From Burkholderia sp. Leaf177 (GTDB lineage Bacteria > Pseudomonadota > Gammaproteobacteria > Burkholderiales > Burkholderiaceae): 64,000 nt of DNA. A program made the translations under genes and the position numbers. Shown here piece after piece: positions 44,484 through 52,840 of this stretch (position 1 is the stretch's first letter; each line of letters starts with the position of its first letter). A model generated the notes under the pieces. That model saw nothing but the letters and a program-made list of their open reading frames with translations. It made no database searches and was not told where the DNA came from. The stretch is taken from assembly GCF_001424345.1 (NCBI RefSeq), contig NZ_LMPF01000008.1, positions 1-64,000 on the forward strand, written 5' to 3'.

Positions 44484-46204
44484 AACGCTTCCCAGTCGGC
44501 CGCGCCCGCCAATGCAACCGGCTTCGCTTTTTCCACGCCCGCGAGTGGCGCTTTCAGCGTGGCCAGCCGCTGGCTTGCAACGGCGCGAGTCGTCGGCGCT
44601 GTCTTCGGCGATGTCGCCACGGAATGCATCGGCTTCACCGCAAGCTTGACGTGGTCCATGCCGCCATCGTTCAACTGGAACACCGATACCGCCGCCTTCA
44701 ACGCGCCCGCCTGATCTTCCAGCGATTGCGCCGCGGCCGCCGCTTCTTCCACCAGCGCCGCGTTCTGCTGCGTGACTTCGTCCATCTGCGTGACGGCGAG
44801 CGCCACCTGCTCGATCCCGCTGCTCTGCTCGTGCGAAGCCGCCGCGATCTCGCCCATGATGTCCGTCACGCGCTGCACCGCGCCGATGATCTCGGACATC
44901 GTGCGGCCGGCGTCGCCAACCAGCGTCGTGCCCGTTTGCACACGGGAAACCGAGGTATTGATCAGCTCCTTGATCTCCTTCGCCGCCGCCGACGAACGTT
45001 GCGCGAGACTGCGCACTTCCGCCGCCACGACCGCGAAACCGCGTCCCTGTTCGCCCGCGCGCGCGGCTTCCACCGCCGCATTCAGCGCCAGGATGTTCGT
45101 CTGGAACGCGATGCCTTCAATGATCGTGATGATGTCCGCGATCTTCGTGGAACTCTGGTTGATGTCGCCCATGGTATCGACGACTTGCGAGACGACCGTG
45201 CTGCCCTTGTTCGCGATTTCCGACGCGTTCGCCGCAAGCGAACTTGCCTGACGCGCGTTCTCGGCGTTCTGCTTCACCGTGCCGGTCAGCTCGTCCATGC
45301 TCGACGCCGTTTGTTGCAACGCGGACGCCTGCTCTTCGGTACGCGACGACAAATCGATATTGCCCGCCGCAATCTGCTTGGTCGCCGATGCAATCGACTC
45401 GCTGCCCGAGCGCACCGAGCGTACGGTATCGACGAGACTTGCCTGCATCTTCGCAAGGCCGTTGAGCAACTGGCCCATCTCGTCGCGCGATGTCACGACC
45501 AGCTCGCGGCGCAGATCGCCGGACGCGATGGCGTCAAACTGCGCGAGCGCTTCGTCGAGCGGACGGCCGATTGCGCGGCGCAACGACAGCCACGAGAACG
45601 CGGCGGCAAGCAATCCGATGACGATCGCCACCACGCTGGTCGTGCGGAATTCGCTGAATTTTTCCTGCGACAACTCGAAGTCGCTTTTCGCCGAATCGAA
45701 CTGATACTTGCGCAGCGATTCGCCGACGGTCGCCAGCTCGTTGAACTTCACCTGCATGGCTTCCGCCGATGCAACGATCTTGTCGGCGTCGTTTGCGCGG
45801 ATATTCGCGTAACCATCGTCCAGCATTTTCTGCAGCTCGAGCCGCTTCGTCTGGAATGACTGAGCCAACTCGTGCTCGCCGGGTCCTTGCGGCAACGCGG
45901 CGTAGCGCGCCCATTCCTTGTCGGCGCGATCGCGCATCAAAGCGCCGCGCCCGATCGCCGTTTCCGCAGCCGGTTTGCCGACGAGCAAGGCCGCGCGGTC
46001 GAAGCTGAGCCGCTCACGCGCCGTGAACATTTCCGCGTTGCCGGCCGCTACCGCGCTGGGCATTTCATTGGTGAAAAGGTCGCGCGTGGTCTCGTTGCCG
46101 CGGCTCATGCCCCACAACCCGAGGCCGCCGATAACCACCAGCAGCAGGCCCAGAAACGCCATGGCAATGCCGAGGCGGCCTTTGATCGTCGAAAGTATGT
46201 TCAT
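44480..46204 (-). CDS. Methyl-accepting chemotaxis protein (Tsr/Tar-like)
   Basis: A 574-residue chemoreceptor. It has membrane helices at about 10-32 and 188-208 around a four-helix-bundle periplasmic sensor, a HAMP domain ([23 protein letters not shown]), and a signalling domain with methylation helices and the conserved hairpin [20 protein letters not shown]. The last residues, DWEAF, resemble the CheR/CheB-docking pentapeptide NWETF, so it is probably a high-abundance-type receptor. A sigma-28-type promoter lies about 95 bp upstream. The ligand is unknown. Confidence 0.93.
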   Translation of the reverse strand: MNILSTIKGRLGIAMAFLGLLLVVIGGLGLWGMSRGNETTRDLFTNEMPSAVAAGNAEMFTARERLSFDRAALLVGKPAAETAIGRGALMRDRADKEWARYAALPQGPGEHELAQSFQTKRLELQKMLDDGYANIRANDADKIVASAEAMQVKFNELATVGESLRKYQFDSAKSDFELSQEKFSEFRTTSVVAIVIGLLAAAFSWLSLRRAIGRPLDEALAQFDAIASGDLRRELVVTSRDEMGQLLNGLAKMQASLVDTVRSVRSGSESIASATKQIAAGNIDLSSRTEEQASALQQTASSMDELTGTVKQNAENARQASSLAANASEIANKGSTVVSQVVDTMGDINQSSTKIADIITIIEGIAFQTNILALNAAVEAARAGEQGRGFAVVAAEVRSLAQRSSAAAKEIKELINTSVSRVQTGTTLVGDAGRTMSEIIGAVQRVTDIMGEIAAASHEQSSGIEQVALAVTQMDEVTQQNAALVEEAAAAAQSLEDQAGALKAAVSVFQLNDGGMDHVKLAVKPMHSVATSPKTAPTTRAVASQRLATLKAPLAGVEKAKPVALAGAADWEAF

Positions 46205-46298
46205 GTCTCACTTTTCTCAACACTGTTATTCAAGCGGCGCCGCACGCCGGATTCCAGCGCGCGACCGGGGCGGGCGAATGTTCCCTGACCCGAACCCT

Positions 46299-46325
46299 TT
46301 AACGGCAATCTCACCTGTCACTTGA
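46299..46325 (-). promoter_or_regulatory. Sigma-28 (FliA) promoter of the chemoreceptor gene
   Basis: On the leftward strand, TCAAGTGA, eleven bases, then GCCGTTAA resembles the flagellar sigma-28 consensus TAAAGTTT-N11-GCCGATAA, with seven of eight matches in the -10 part. It lies upstream of the chemoreceptor start at 46204 and would couple its expression to flagellar assembly. Confidence 0.65.
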
Positions 46326-46431
46326 GTAAACTGTCATAGCATCTGCTTATGCAGGACCACGACGAAGCCTTTCATTTCTATTGCGGGAATGAAGACGACC
46401 GGCCGCACTTTCAAAGCTATGGAGACGCACG

Positions 46432-46854
46432 ATGGACGTCACGATCTACCACAACCCTTTATGCGGCACGTCGCGCAACACGCTCGCGCTGATTCGCAAC
46501 GCCGGGATCGAACCGAAGGTGATCGAATATTTGAAGACGCCGCCGGATCGCGCCACGCTGACCAGGCTGATTCAGGATGCAGGGCTCGGCGTGCGCGATG
46601 CGCTTCGTGAAAAGGAGGCGGTGTTCGTTCAGCTCGAACTCGCCGATGCAACCCTGACCGACGAGCAGCTGCTCGACGCCATGCTCGCGCATCCGATTCT
46701 GATCAATCGTCCGTTCGTGGTGACGCCCGAGGGCACGCGCTTGTGCCGTCCATCGGAGAAACTTCTCGAGATTTTTTCTGCCGCGCAGAAAGGCGCGTTC
46801 GCCAAGGAAGACGGCGAACGGATCATCGATGAAAAGGGCAACCGGGTCCGGTGA
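46432..46854 (+). CDS. arsC: Arsenate reductase, glutaredoxin-dependent type
   Basis: A 140-residue ArsC. It begins VTIYHNPLCGTSRNTLALIRN with the catalytic Cys at residue 11 and keeps HPILINRPFVVTPEGTRLCRPSE, which carries two of the arginines that stabilise arsenate. It closely follows the wording of E. coli plasmid ArsC. It reduces arsenate to arsenite using glutaredoxin. No arsR, arsB or acr3 gene is adjacent, so it is a lone copy that would depend on an exporter elsewhere. It is divergent from the chemoreceptor and converges with the aldolase gene with a 6-bp gap. Confidence 0.9.
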   Translation: MDVTIYHNPLCGTSRNTLALIRNAGIEPKVIEYLKTPPDRATLTRLIQDAGLGVRDALREKEAVFVQLELADATLTDEQLLDAMLAHPILINRPFVVTPEGTRLCRPSEKLLEIFSAAQKGAFAKEDGERIIDEKGNRVR

Positions 46855-46860
46855 CCAGGC

Positions 46861-47616
46861 TCAGGTGCGGTAGTCCGGCTGGGTATCGGCGATGAGACGC
46901 AGCGCCGCCTGCCACGCGAGTTCGGTGATGCCGTCCGAGCCTTCGGATTCGAACTGGCGCGCAGTGAGTTCACGCACGCGTTCAGGCGGAAATCGCAGTT
47001 GCGCGCCGCCCGCCATGGCCTGAACCTGCGCCTGACACGCGCGCTCGAGGAAATAGATTTCGTGAAATGCGTGCGCGGCCGTCGCGCCGCCAGCGAGCAA
47101 ACCGTGATTGCGCAGGATCATCGCCTTGTGGGAACCCAGGTCGGCGACCAGACGTTCGCGTTCGCCCAGATCCAGCGCGATGCCCTCGTAATCGTGATAT
47201 CCGAGCTTGCCGTAGAACTTCAGCGCGTGCTGGCTGATCGGCAAAAGGCCCTGTTCCTGCGCGGACACCGCCGTGCCCGCCGCCGTATGCGTGTGCACGA
47301 CGAACGCCAGATCGTGACGCGCCATATGCACGGCAGAGTGGATGGTGAAGCCCGCCGCGTTGACCCGGAAAAGCTCGGGCATGTCGCGGGCGCGGTCATC
47401 GATCACGTTGCCTTGATAATCGATCTTCACCAGGTCCGATGCCCGCATCTCGTGGAACAGCACGCCATACCGGTTGATCAGAAACGCGGGTTTTTCGTCC
47501 GCCGAACCCGGCAAACGCGCGGTGATGTGCGTGTCGATCATGTCGGTCATGCGGAAATGCGCCGCCAGCCGATACAGCGCCGCCAGGTCCTCGCGGACTT
47601 TTTGCTCGGTATCCAT
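46861..47616 (-). CDS. Class II aldolase/adducin-family protein
   Basis: A 251-residue protein of the class II aldolase/adducin family. The zinc-binding pattern is present: His pair in VVHTHTAAGTAV and a later His in AMILRNHGLLAGG. Near the start ITARLPGSADEKPAFLINRYGVLFHEM follows the family outline. Homologues include fuculose-phosphate and ribulose-phosphate aldolases as well as many proteins with no proven activity; this copy looks like the latter subgroup, which has longer C-termini. It lies 37 bp behind the agmatinase-family gene on the same strand and is probably co-transcribed with it. Confidence 0.82.
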   Translation of the reverse strand: MDTEQKVREDLAALYRLAAHFRMTDMIDTHITARLPGSADEKPAFLINRYGVLFHEMRASDLVKIDYQGNVIDDRARDMPELFRVNAAGFTIHSAVHMARHDLAFVVHTHTAAGTAVSAQEQGLLPISQHALKFYGKLGYHDYEGIALDLGERERLVADLGSHKAMILRNHGLLAGGATAAHAFHEIYFLERACQAQVQAMAGGAQLRFPPERVRELTARQFESEGSDGITELAWQAALRLIADTQPDYRT

Positions 47617-47653
47617 CGTGGGCTCCTCTGTTTTGTAACGTCCGACGGGAAGC

Positions 47654-48604
47654 TTAACGCCTGATCACGCCCGGCAGCACGCACAGCATTTCATACAGCA
47701 GGTTGGCGCCGAGCAAGGACGTGTTGCCAGTCGTATCGTAGGGCGGCGAAACTTCCACGAGATCACATCCGATCAGATCCAGCCCGTGACATCCGCGGAT
47801 GATTTCCATGCCCTGGATGGTCGTCAAGCCGCCGATTTCCGGCGTGCCCGTTCCCGGCGCCCAGGCGGGATCGATACCGTCGATATCAAAGCTCAGATAC
47901 ACCGGTCCGCCTTCCACCTTGCGCCGCACCTCGGCCATAAGCGGGTCCATCGATTTGTGCCAGCACTCTTCCGCCTGGACAACGCGAAAACCCTGCCGGC
48001 GGCTCCAGTTGAAATCGTCGGCCGTGTAGCCCTGCGCGCGCAATCCGATCTGCACCACGCGCTCGCAATCGAGCAGCCCTTCCTCCACCGCGCGGCGAAA
48101 CGTCGTGCCGTGCGCGATCTTCTCGCCGAACATGTGGTCGTTGACGTCGGCGTGTGCATCGACATGAACGAGCCCGATCTTGCCGTACTTCTTGTGAAGC
48201 GCACGCAGGATGGGCAGCGTGATGGTGTGGTCGCCGCCAAGCGTCAGCGGTTTGACGCCGTGTTTCAGGATGCTGTCGTAGTGCTCCTCGATGATCCGTA
48301 CCGCGTCGAGCAGATTGAACGTATTGATGGCGACGTCGCCAATATCCGCCACCGACAGCGAATCGAAGGGCGCCGCGCCCGTCGCCATGTTGTACGGCCG
48401 GATCATCACGGATTCAGCGCGGATTCCACGCGGCCCGAAGCGCGTGCCCGGGCGCAACGACGTGCCTATATCGAGCGGAACGCCTATGAACGCGGCGTCG
48501 AGCCCTTCCGCCGATTGCAGATGCGGCAAGCGCAACATTGTCGCGATACCGCCGAAGCGCGGCATTTCGTTACCGCCCAGCGGCTGGTGAAAGATCTTTT
48601 CCAT
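47654..48604 (-). CDS. speB: Agmatinase/guanidinobutyrase-family ureohydrolase
   Basis: A 316-residue ureohydrolase. The ATG at 48604 follows GCGAGGA and is preferred over an ATG 33 bases earlier. All manganese-ligand motifs are present: LGGDHTIT, VHVDAHADVND (the DAHxD pattern), and SFDIDGIDPAWAPGTGTPE. The family splits guanidino compounds into urea and an amine: agmatine to putrescine, or guanidinobutyrate to 4-aminobutyrate. Sequence reading alone does not separate these. The class II aldolase gene follows in the same transcript; no arginine decarboxylase or amine-oxidase gene is adjacent, so the substrate source is unclear. Confidence 0.85.
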   Translation of the reverse strand: MEKIFHQPLGGNEMPRFGGIATMLRLPHLQSAEGLDAAFIGVPLDIGTSLRPGTRFGPRGIRAESVMIRPYNMATGAAPFDSLSVADIGDVAINTFNLLDAVRIIEEHYDSILKHGVKPLTLGGDHTITLPILRALHKKYGKIGLVHVDAHADVNDHMFGEKIAHGTTFRRAVEEGLLDCERVVQIGLRAQGYTADDFNWSRRQGFRVVQAEECWHKSMDPLMAEVRRKVEGGPVYLSFDIDGIDPAWAPGTGTPEIGGLTTIQGMEIIRGCHGLDLIGCDLVEVSPPYDTTGNTSLLGANLLYEMLCVLPGVIRR

Positions 48605-48861
48605 GGCGCGTCCTCGCATTGATTCGTTTTGATTCATTGAACCGGCATGTGTCCGATTTTTAACCGGCGCGGCAAGCGGACAAATTACTGGTGCAAAATA
48701 ATTAGTTCAGGTATTTCTGAACTATCGGCGCGTTGGCCTTTGTTTATCTGGAGTTCTTGTCTTGGCTACAGTCTTGCCGGAAGCGCGCCTGCTGCGCATT
48801 CGCAAAACTCCATAAGCTCGCTGATCCTGTGGCGCATCGACCCGTTCACCATCTGAATCCG

Positions 48862-49311
48862 TCACTGGGACTTGCAAAGAATCGCCGTCGTGACAGGCGT
48901 TATTTCATGCACGATCGCGCTGCTTCCCGACTGATGCACGCGATCCTTGACGTCGTCGGTAGGTCCTGTCACCACCACGCCGTAAGCCGAATCCGCGATC
49001 GGCGTGCCCTTTCCCTGCGCGAAAATAGGATCGTCCTTCTGATAGCCCAGCACCACGAACACCTTGTAGTCGTACGCCGTGAGCTTGACGCCATGAGCCG
49101 GCCGGAACGCGTTCACGGAGTTCGCTTCCACGCGCATCGGCTTGTTCTGGATTTCGCCGCTTGCCAGAAGCGCGCTGATGAATGTATGCCCCGATGATTT
49201 GCAATCGAGCTGTTCCTCGATCGCCTCGGCGCGCGCGAGCACTGGCGACAGCAGGAAAAATACGGTCGCATATCCCGCCGCCGTCCTTAGAGACTTGGTG
49301 ACACGCATCAT
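48862..49311 (-). CDS. Small exported protein of unknown function
   Basis: A 149-residue protein with a signal peptide (cleavage near ARA-EA, residue 28), starting at one of two adjacent ATGs. The mature part has Cys residues near 36 and 146 that could form a disulfide joining both ends, which fits a small periplasmic domain. Segments such as KLTAYDYKVFVVLGYQKDDPIF look beta-rich. I recognise no family. It is upstream of the agmatinase gene on the same strand, 257 bp away, and divergent from the BetR-receiver gene. Confidence 0.6.
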   Translation of the reverse strand: MMRVTKSLRTAAGYATVFFLLSPVLARAEAIEEQLDCKSSGHTFISALLASGEIQNKPMRVEANSVNAFRPAHGVKLTAYDYKVFVVLGYQKDDPIFAQGKGTPIADSAYGVVVTGPTDDVKDRVHQSGSSAIVHEITPVTTAILCKSQ

Positions 49312-49660
49312 TGGCCCCCGATGTTCGATATTAAATTGTCCTGCGGCAATTTCCTTCCCGTCACAAAATCCGACTGTACGCGCATGGCCGTTTTATTGCC
49401 CAACCGATACGTGGCCGGGCGCTCACACCTCGGGTTCATCGCAGGAACGCGTGATTTCGAAAGCACGCTAACGTTTGCATCTTTTAACTTGCCGCAAGAA
49501 TGAACCCGGAGCGCTTCCGGCGATCCGAAATCAAAACGCGCCGGCATGTGGGCGAAGCCTTTTATCGGTTCAAGAGTTTTGCAAAGAGGCACCCGCTTGC
49601 GCCTACAATACCCCCCTCTCAGTCTGTCTAAACCAGGCGCTTTAACCGGTAAGCAGCAGC
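49312..49660. other. Divergent intergenic region, no gene seen
   Basis: About 350 bases between the small exported protein and the BetR-receiver gene. Short frames on both strands lack ribosome sites and family features. TACAAT near 49605 with TTGCAA 19 bases before it is a possible rightward promoter with an over-long spacer. Confidence 0.45.
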
Positions 49661-50515
49661 ATGGTCACTGAAACCTCATCCTCCGACTCCCTCGCCGTCG
49701 CCCAGCGCGTGCGCGACCTGATGAACCGCCACGGCATTGGCAAGCGGCAGCAGACCGCCGAGCTATGCCGCATTCTCGACCTGAGTTTTTCCCAGGGGCA
49801 TCGCAAGTTACGTGGCAACAGTCCCTGGACGCTCGCGCAGATCCGCCGCGTGGCCGAAGCGTTCGACGAACCCGCGCTCCAACTTTTCGATGCCAAGAAC
49901 GCCGACGTCGATGACACCGCGGGCACGGCGCATGACGCCGTTCTCAAGCTCGGCGCCGCCGAAATCGCTTGCGTTGCCTGGATAGGCGACGCGCTCGAAC
50001 CTGGCAGCCGGCCGGATTTCATCGCGCAGAACATGAACGGCCGGTGGCTCGTGACCACGCATGAAGGCGTGTTGCTGCAAGCCGCGCACGACGTGCACAA
50101 GATCGAGATCCAGCCGCGCCGCACCGACATGGACAAGCCGCTGATCGCGGTAGTCGACGACGACCAGACGTCCGCCGATAACCTCCACGATTACCTGGAG
50201 CGCAGCGGTTTTGCGGCGGTGGCGCTGTATGGCCTGGAAGGTTTTGCGGAAGCACTGCAGACGCAGGTCTTCGATGCAGTGGTTATCGACTGGTTGTTCG
50301 GCGCGCATACCTCGGCCGAAGCGATCCGCGCCGTGCGCAACTCGGACAATCCGGATGCGCCCGTGTTCGTGCTGACGGGCGAGCTGACGACCGGCAAGGC
50401 CAGCGAATCGGAAATCAGCGACATCATCCAGCGCTATAACGTGACGTGTTTTGAGAAACCCGCGCGCATGGCGATTCTCGTCGCGGATCTTTCCAAGCGG
50501 TTGTTAAGGGCTTAG
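49661..50515 (+). CDS. BetR-domain transcription regulator with C-terminal receiver
   Basis: A 284-residue protein. The N-terminal ~140 residues fit the BetR helix-turn-helix family (RVRDLMNRHGIGKRQQTAELCRILDLSFSQGHRKLRGNSPWTLAQIRRVAEAF), followed by a receiver from about residue 155 (LIAVVDDDQTSADN, phosphoacceptor Asp in VVIDWLFG, Thr in FVLTGE, Lys in CFEKPAR). The order is unusual, since receivers normally come first. It converges with a hybrid kinase gene 15 bp away, which is the likely phosphate donor. Target genes are unknown. Confidence 0.82.
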   Translation: MVTETSSSDSLAVAQRVRDLMNRHGIGKRQQTAELCRILDLSFSQGHRKLRGNSPWTLAQIRRVAEAFDEPALQLFDAKNADVDDTAGTAHDAVLKLGAAEIACVAWIGDALEPGSRPDFIAQNMNGRWLVTTHEGVLLQAAHDVHKIEIQPRRTDMDKPLIAVVDDDQTSADNLHDYLERSGFAAVALYGLEGFAEALQTQVFDAVVIDWLFGAHTSAEAIRAVRNSDNPDAPVFVLTGELTTGKASESEISDIIQRYNVTCFEKPARMAILVADLSKRLLRA

Positions 50516-50530
50516 GGCACCTAGTGGATC

Positions 50531-52339
50531 TCAGTGAATCCGGCGCGTTGCCGATAACGCCCGCGCCAGCGCACTTTTCAGCACCTCGTAGCGCACCGGC
50601 TTGAGCAAATAATCGAAGAATAGAATGGCCGCGCTTGGATCGACGAGATCCGGCGCATAAGCGCTCACCGCTATCACGGGCAAACTTGCGCCCGACGCCC
50701 GCCGCGCCCGGTATTCATTCACGAACGAATATCCGTCCTTCCCCGGCATATGCAGATCCGCCAGGATCACGTCGGCCTGGTTCGTCTCCAGCCACGCGAG
50801 CGCGCTGTCCACGTCGCCCATTGCGACGCTCGTGTAACCCAGGTGAGCGAGCATTTCCGACAGCGACTCACGAATGGAATTGTGGTCGTCGATCACGAGC
50901 ACGCGCGCTTTTTTCAACGGCGGCAGATCGGCCGGCGCGCGTTCGCGTTCGGGCACATGCGCCACGGGCGTGGCCGGCAAGCTCACGCGAAATGCCGCGC
51001 CTTCCCCAAGATCGCTCGATACATTCACCACGCCGCCCAGCAGCTCGACCAGTCCGCGGACCACGGCGAGGCCCATGCCGGCGCCATCGAACCGACGGGT
51101 GGTCGATGAATCCAGTTGCGTGAATTCCTTGAAGATCAGCGGCAGTTGTTCGCGCGGAATGCCGGGGCCTGTGTCCACCACCGAGATGTCGAGGCGTTCC
51201 AGCGTGCGTTCGAACCGGACATCGATGGAACCTGCATCCGTGTATTTGATCGCGTTCGTCACCAGGTTGGTCACGATCTGCCGCAACCGATGCTGATCCG
51301 ATTCGATCAACCCCGCCTCGCCCGCGAACTTGCCGCGCAGCACTAGACCTTTTGCGCTTGCGGCGGGCGTGTTTGCATCGACAATGGAATCGAGCAGTTC
51401 CAAAGGATCGAACACGGTCAGGCGCAATTCGAGCTTGCCCGCGCCAAGCCGCGCGAAATCCGTGAGGTCGCGCATCTGCGCTTCGAGATGACGCGCGCCG
51501 GTTTCCAGCCGCTGGATGATCTTGCGATCGCTTTCGCTATGCAAGTTCAGCTCGAGCAATTCCACCGATGAAACGATTGCGTGCAGCGGCGTGCGCAATT
51601 CATGGCTGATCATGCCGAGAAACGCGTCCTTCGCCTGCGACGCCTCGCGCGCGGCGCGCGTTGCCTGATGCTGCGCCTCGAGCGCTGCGCGCTGCTGATG
51701 GATCAGCCGCGACCGCCTGTACCCATTGAGTAGCAACATGGCCGTGGCGACCATGGAAAGCAGTGCGAGGAGCATGCCGCCCGCGAACAGATAACGGCGC
51801 TTGGACACAAAATCACGCACGATGTAGTCGCGTTCTGCAATGTCCACCACGCGCCGCCCGTTCGCCAGTTCGTTCACCGCATCCTGGTTCTGCCGCAATA
51901 CGCCGATAATTCTCAACGTGCGCGAACGGTCGGTGCTCAACGCATCGATATCCGGTTCGATGGAATCGAGCGCGGCATCGAGTTGCCTGAGAATTTCCTG
52001 CTGCCGGCTGCGCAGCGCTTCGCGATCGGCGAGCATTGCCGTGGAAGCAGTGACAATGGCGAGCTTCGATTCGAGGATCTCGTAGCGCAGCTGGATTTCA
52101 CTGACGTTGGCATCAATACCGCTGCGGTACAGCAGGATCTGGTTTCCGAAGCGCCCATAGGCAATCTGGAATTGCGCGCCGTCCCAGTAGAAACCGTCGT
52201 ACGGCATGCCGAGTTCCTGGTTGCTCTGGTTCGCGAGCAAGGCGGAATACAGCAGATACCCCACGCCTGCGAGCGGCGGCGCAATGGCTGCCGCGAGCAG
52301 CAACGCAACCTTCAGACGACGAAGCTGCGCACCGATCAT
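50531..52339 (-). CDS. Membrane hybrid histidine kinase with receiver
   Basis: A 602-residue kinase with membrane helices at about 10-32 and 185-207 enclosing a helical periplasmic sensor of about 150 residues. Next are the phosphoacceptor motif ISHELRTPLHAIVSS, a HATPase (TNLVTNAIKYTDAG, FDGAGMGLAVVRGL) and a C-terminal receiver (VLVIDDHNSI, Asp in ILADLHMPGKDG, Lys in LLKPVRYE). Its start overlaps the stop of a periplasmic molybdopterin-fold-like protein (ATGA), suggesting the small protein supplies or modifies the signal. The BetR-receiver gene converges from the other side, so three genes probably form one signalling unit. Confidence 0.9.
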   Translation of the reverse strand: MIGAQLRRLKVALLLAAAIAPPLAGVGYLLYSALLANQSNQELGMPYDGFYWDGAQFQIAYGRFGNQILLYRSGIDANVSEIQLRYEILESKLAIVTASTAMLADREALRSRQQEILRQLDAALDSIEPDIDALSTDRSRTLRIIGVLRQNQDAVNELANGRRVVDIAERDYIVRDFVSKRRYLFAGGMLLALLSMVATAMLLLNGYRRSRLIHQQRAALEAQHQATRAAREASQAKDAFLGMISHELRTPLHAIVSSVELLELNLHSESDRKIIQRLETGARHLEAQMRDLTDFARLGAGKLELRLTVFDPLELLDSIVDANTPAASAKGLVLRGKFAGEAGLIESDQHRLRQIVTNLVTNAIKYTDAGSIDVRFERTLERLDISVVDTGPGIPREQLPLIFKEFTQLDSSTTRRFDGAGMGLAVVRGLVELLGGVVNVSSDLGEGAAFRVSLPATPVAHVPERERAPADLPPLKKARVLVIDDHNSIRESLSEMLAHLGYTSVAMGDVDSALAWLETNQADVILADLHMPGKDGYSFVNEYRARRASGASLPVIAVSAYAPDLVDPSAAILFFDYLLKPVRYEVLKSALARALSATRRIH

Positions 52340-52836
52340 TTAAGGACCAGCGCCTTGATCTGCCATACGAATTTCGCGTCCGCCACGGAGCCGGTCAATT
52401 CTTGCGGGTAGGCATCGCGCGGATAGATCAGGAACAGCGGACCAAAGTTGCTGACCTTCAAACGCGTACCGTTCATGCTGTACGCGAGGATCGCACCGTA
52501 ATGCTCGGCTTCGGAAACCGGCACGGTGTAGGCGTAGTCATCGAGCGTGCGCAGCTCCACCATATCGGCGTGCGCGCCCACGAGCCGCAGGACATCGGAG
52601 AGCAGCGGACCCGTGAACGCCGACTTGGGCGTCCATGTGGTCGATGTCGTGATGGTGTGCTGCGGCAACTTCATCAACTCGGCTTCGCTGATGCGATACA
52701 CCGTGCGGTCGGGGTCGTTCGTGCGGCCGATCTTGCCTTCTACATCGAGCGTCATCGGCGCTGCAACCGCCAAGAGCGGCGCGCAGGCGAGCGTTAACAA
52801 GAGCACTACGCAACGGATCAAGTCGAAGCTTTTCAT
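52336..52836 (-). CDS. Periplasmic oxidoreductase molybdopterin-fold-like protein
   Basis: A 166-residue exported protein. The ATG at 52836 gives a signal peptide (CVVLLLTLACAPLLAVA-AP) and avoids overlap with the helicase gene; a start 36 bases earlier is possible. The mature part (LDVEGKIGRTNDPDRTVYRISEAELMKLPQHTI, then SAFTGPLLSDVLRLVGA and LKVSNFGPLFLIYPRD) follows the pattern of oxidoreductase molybdopterin-binding (sulfite-oxidase-like) domains. I see no conserved Cys to ligate molybdenum. It may therefore bind a ligand without cofactor and act as a sensor for the kinase, whose gene overlaps it by 4 bp. Confidence 0.7.
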   Translation of the reverse strand: MKSFDLIRCVVLLLTLACAPLLAVAAPMTLDVEGKIGRTNDPDRTVYRISEAELMKLPQHTITTSTTWTPKSAFTGPLLSDVLRLVGAHADMVELRTLDDYAYTVPVSEAEHYGAILAYSMNGTRLKVSNFGPLFLIYPRDAYPQELTGSVADAKFVWQIKALVLK

Positions 52837-52840
52837 CGCG

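Noticed and set aside
48647..48856. 69-codon rightward frame upstream of the agmatinase-family gene
   Set aside because: No ribosome site or recognisable sequence; it covers the divergent promoter region.
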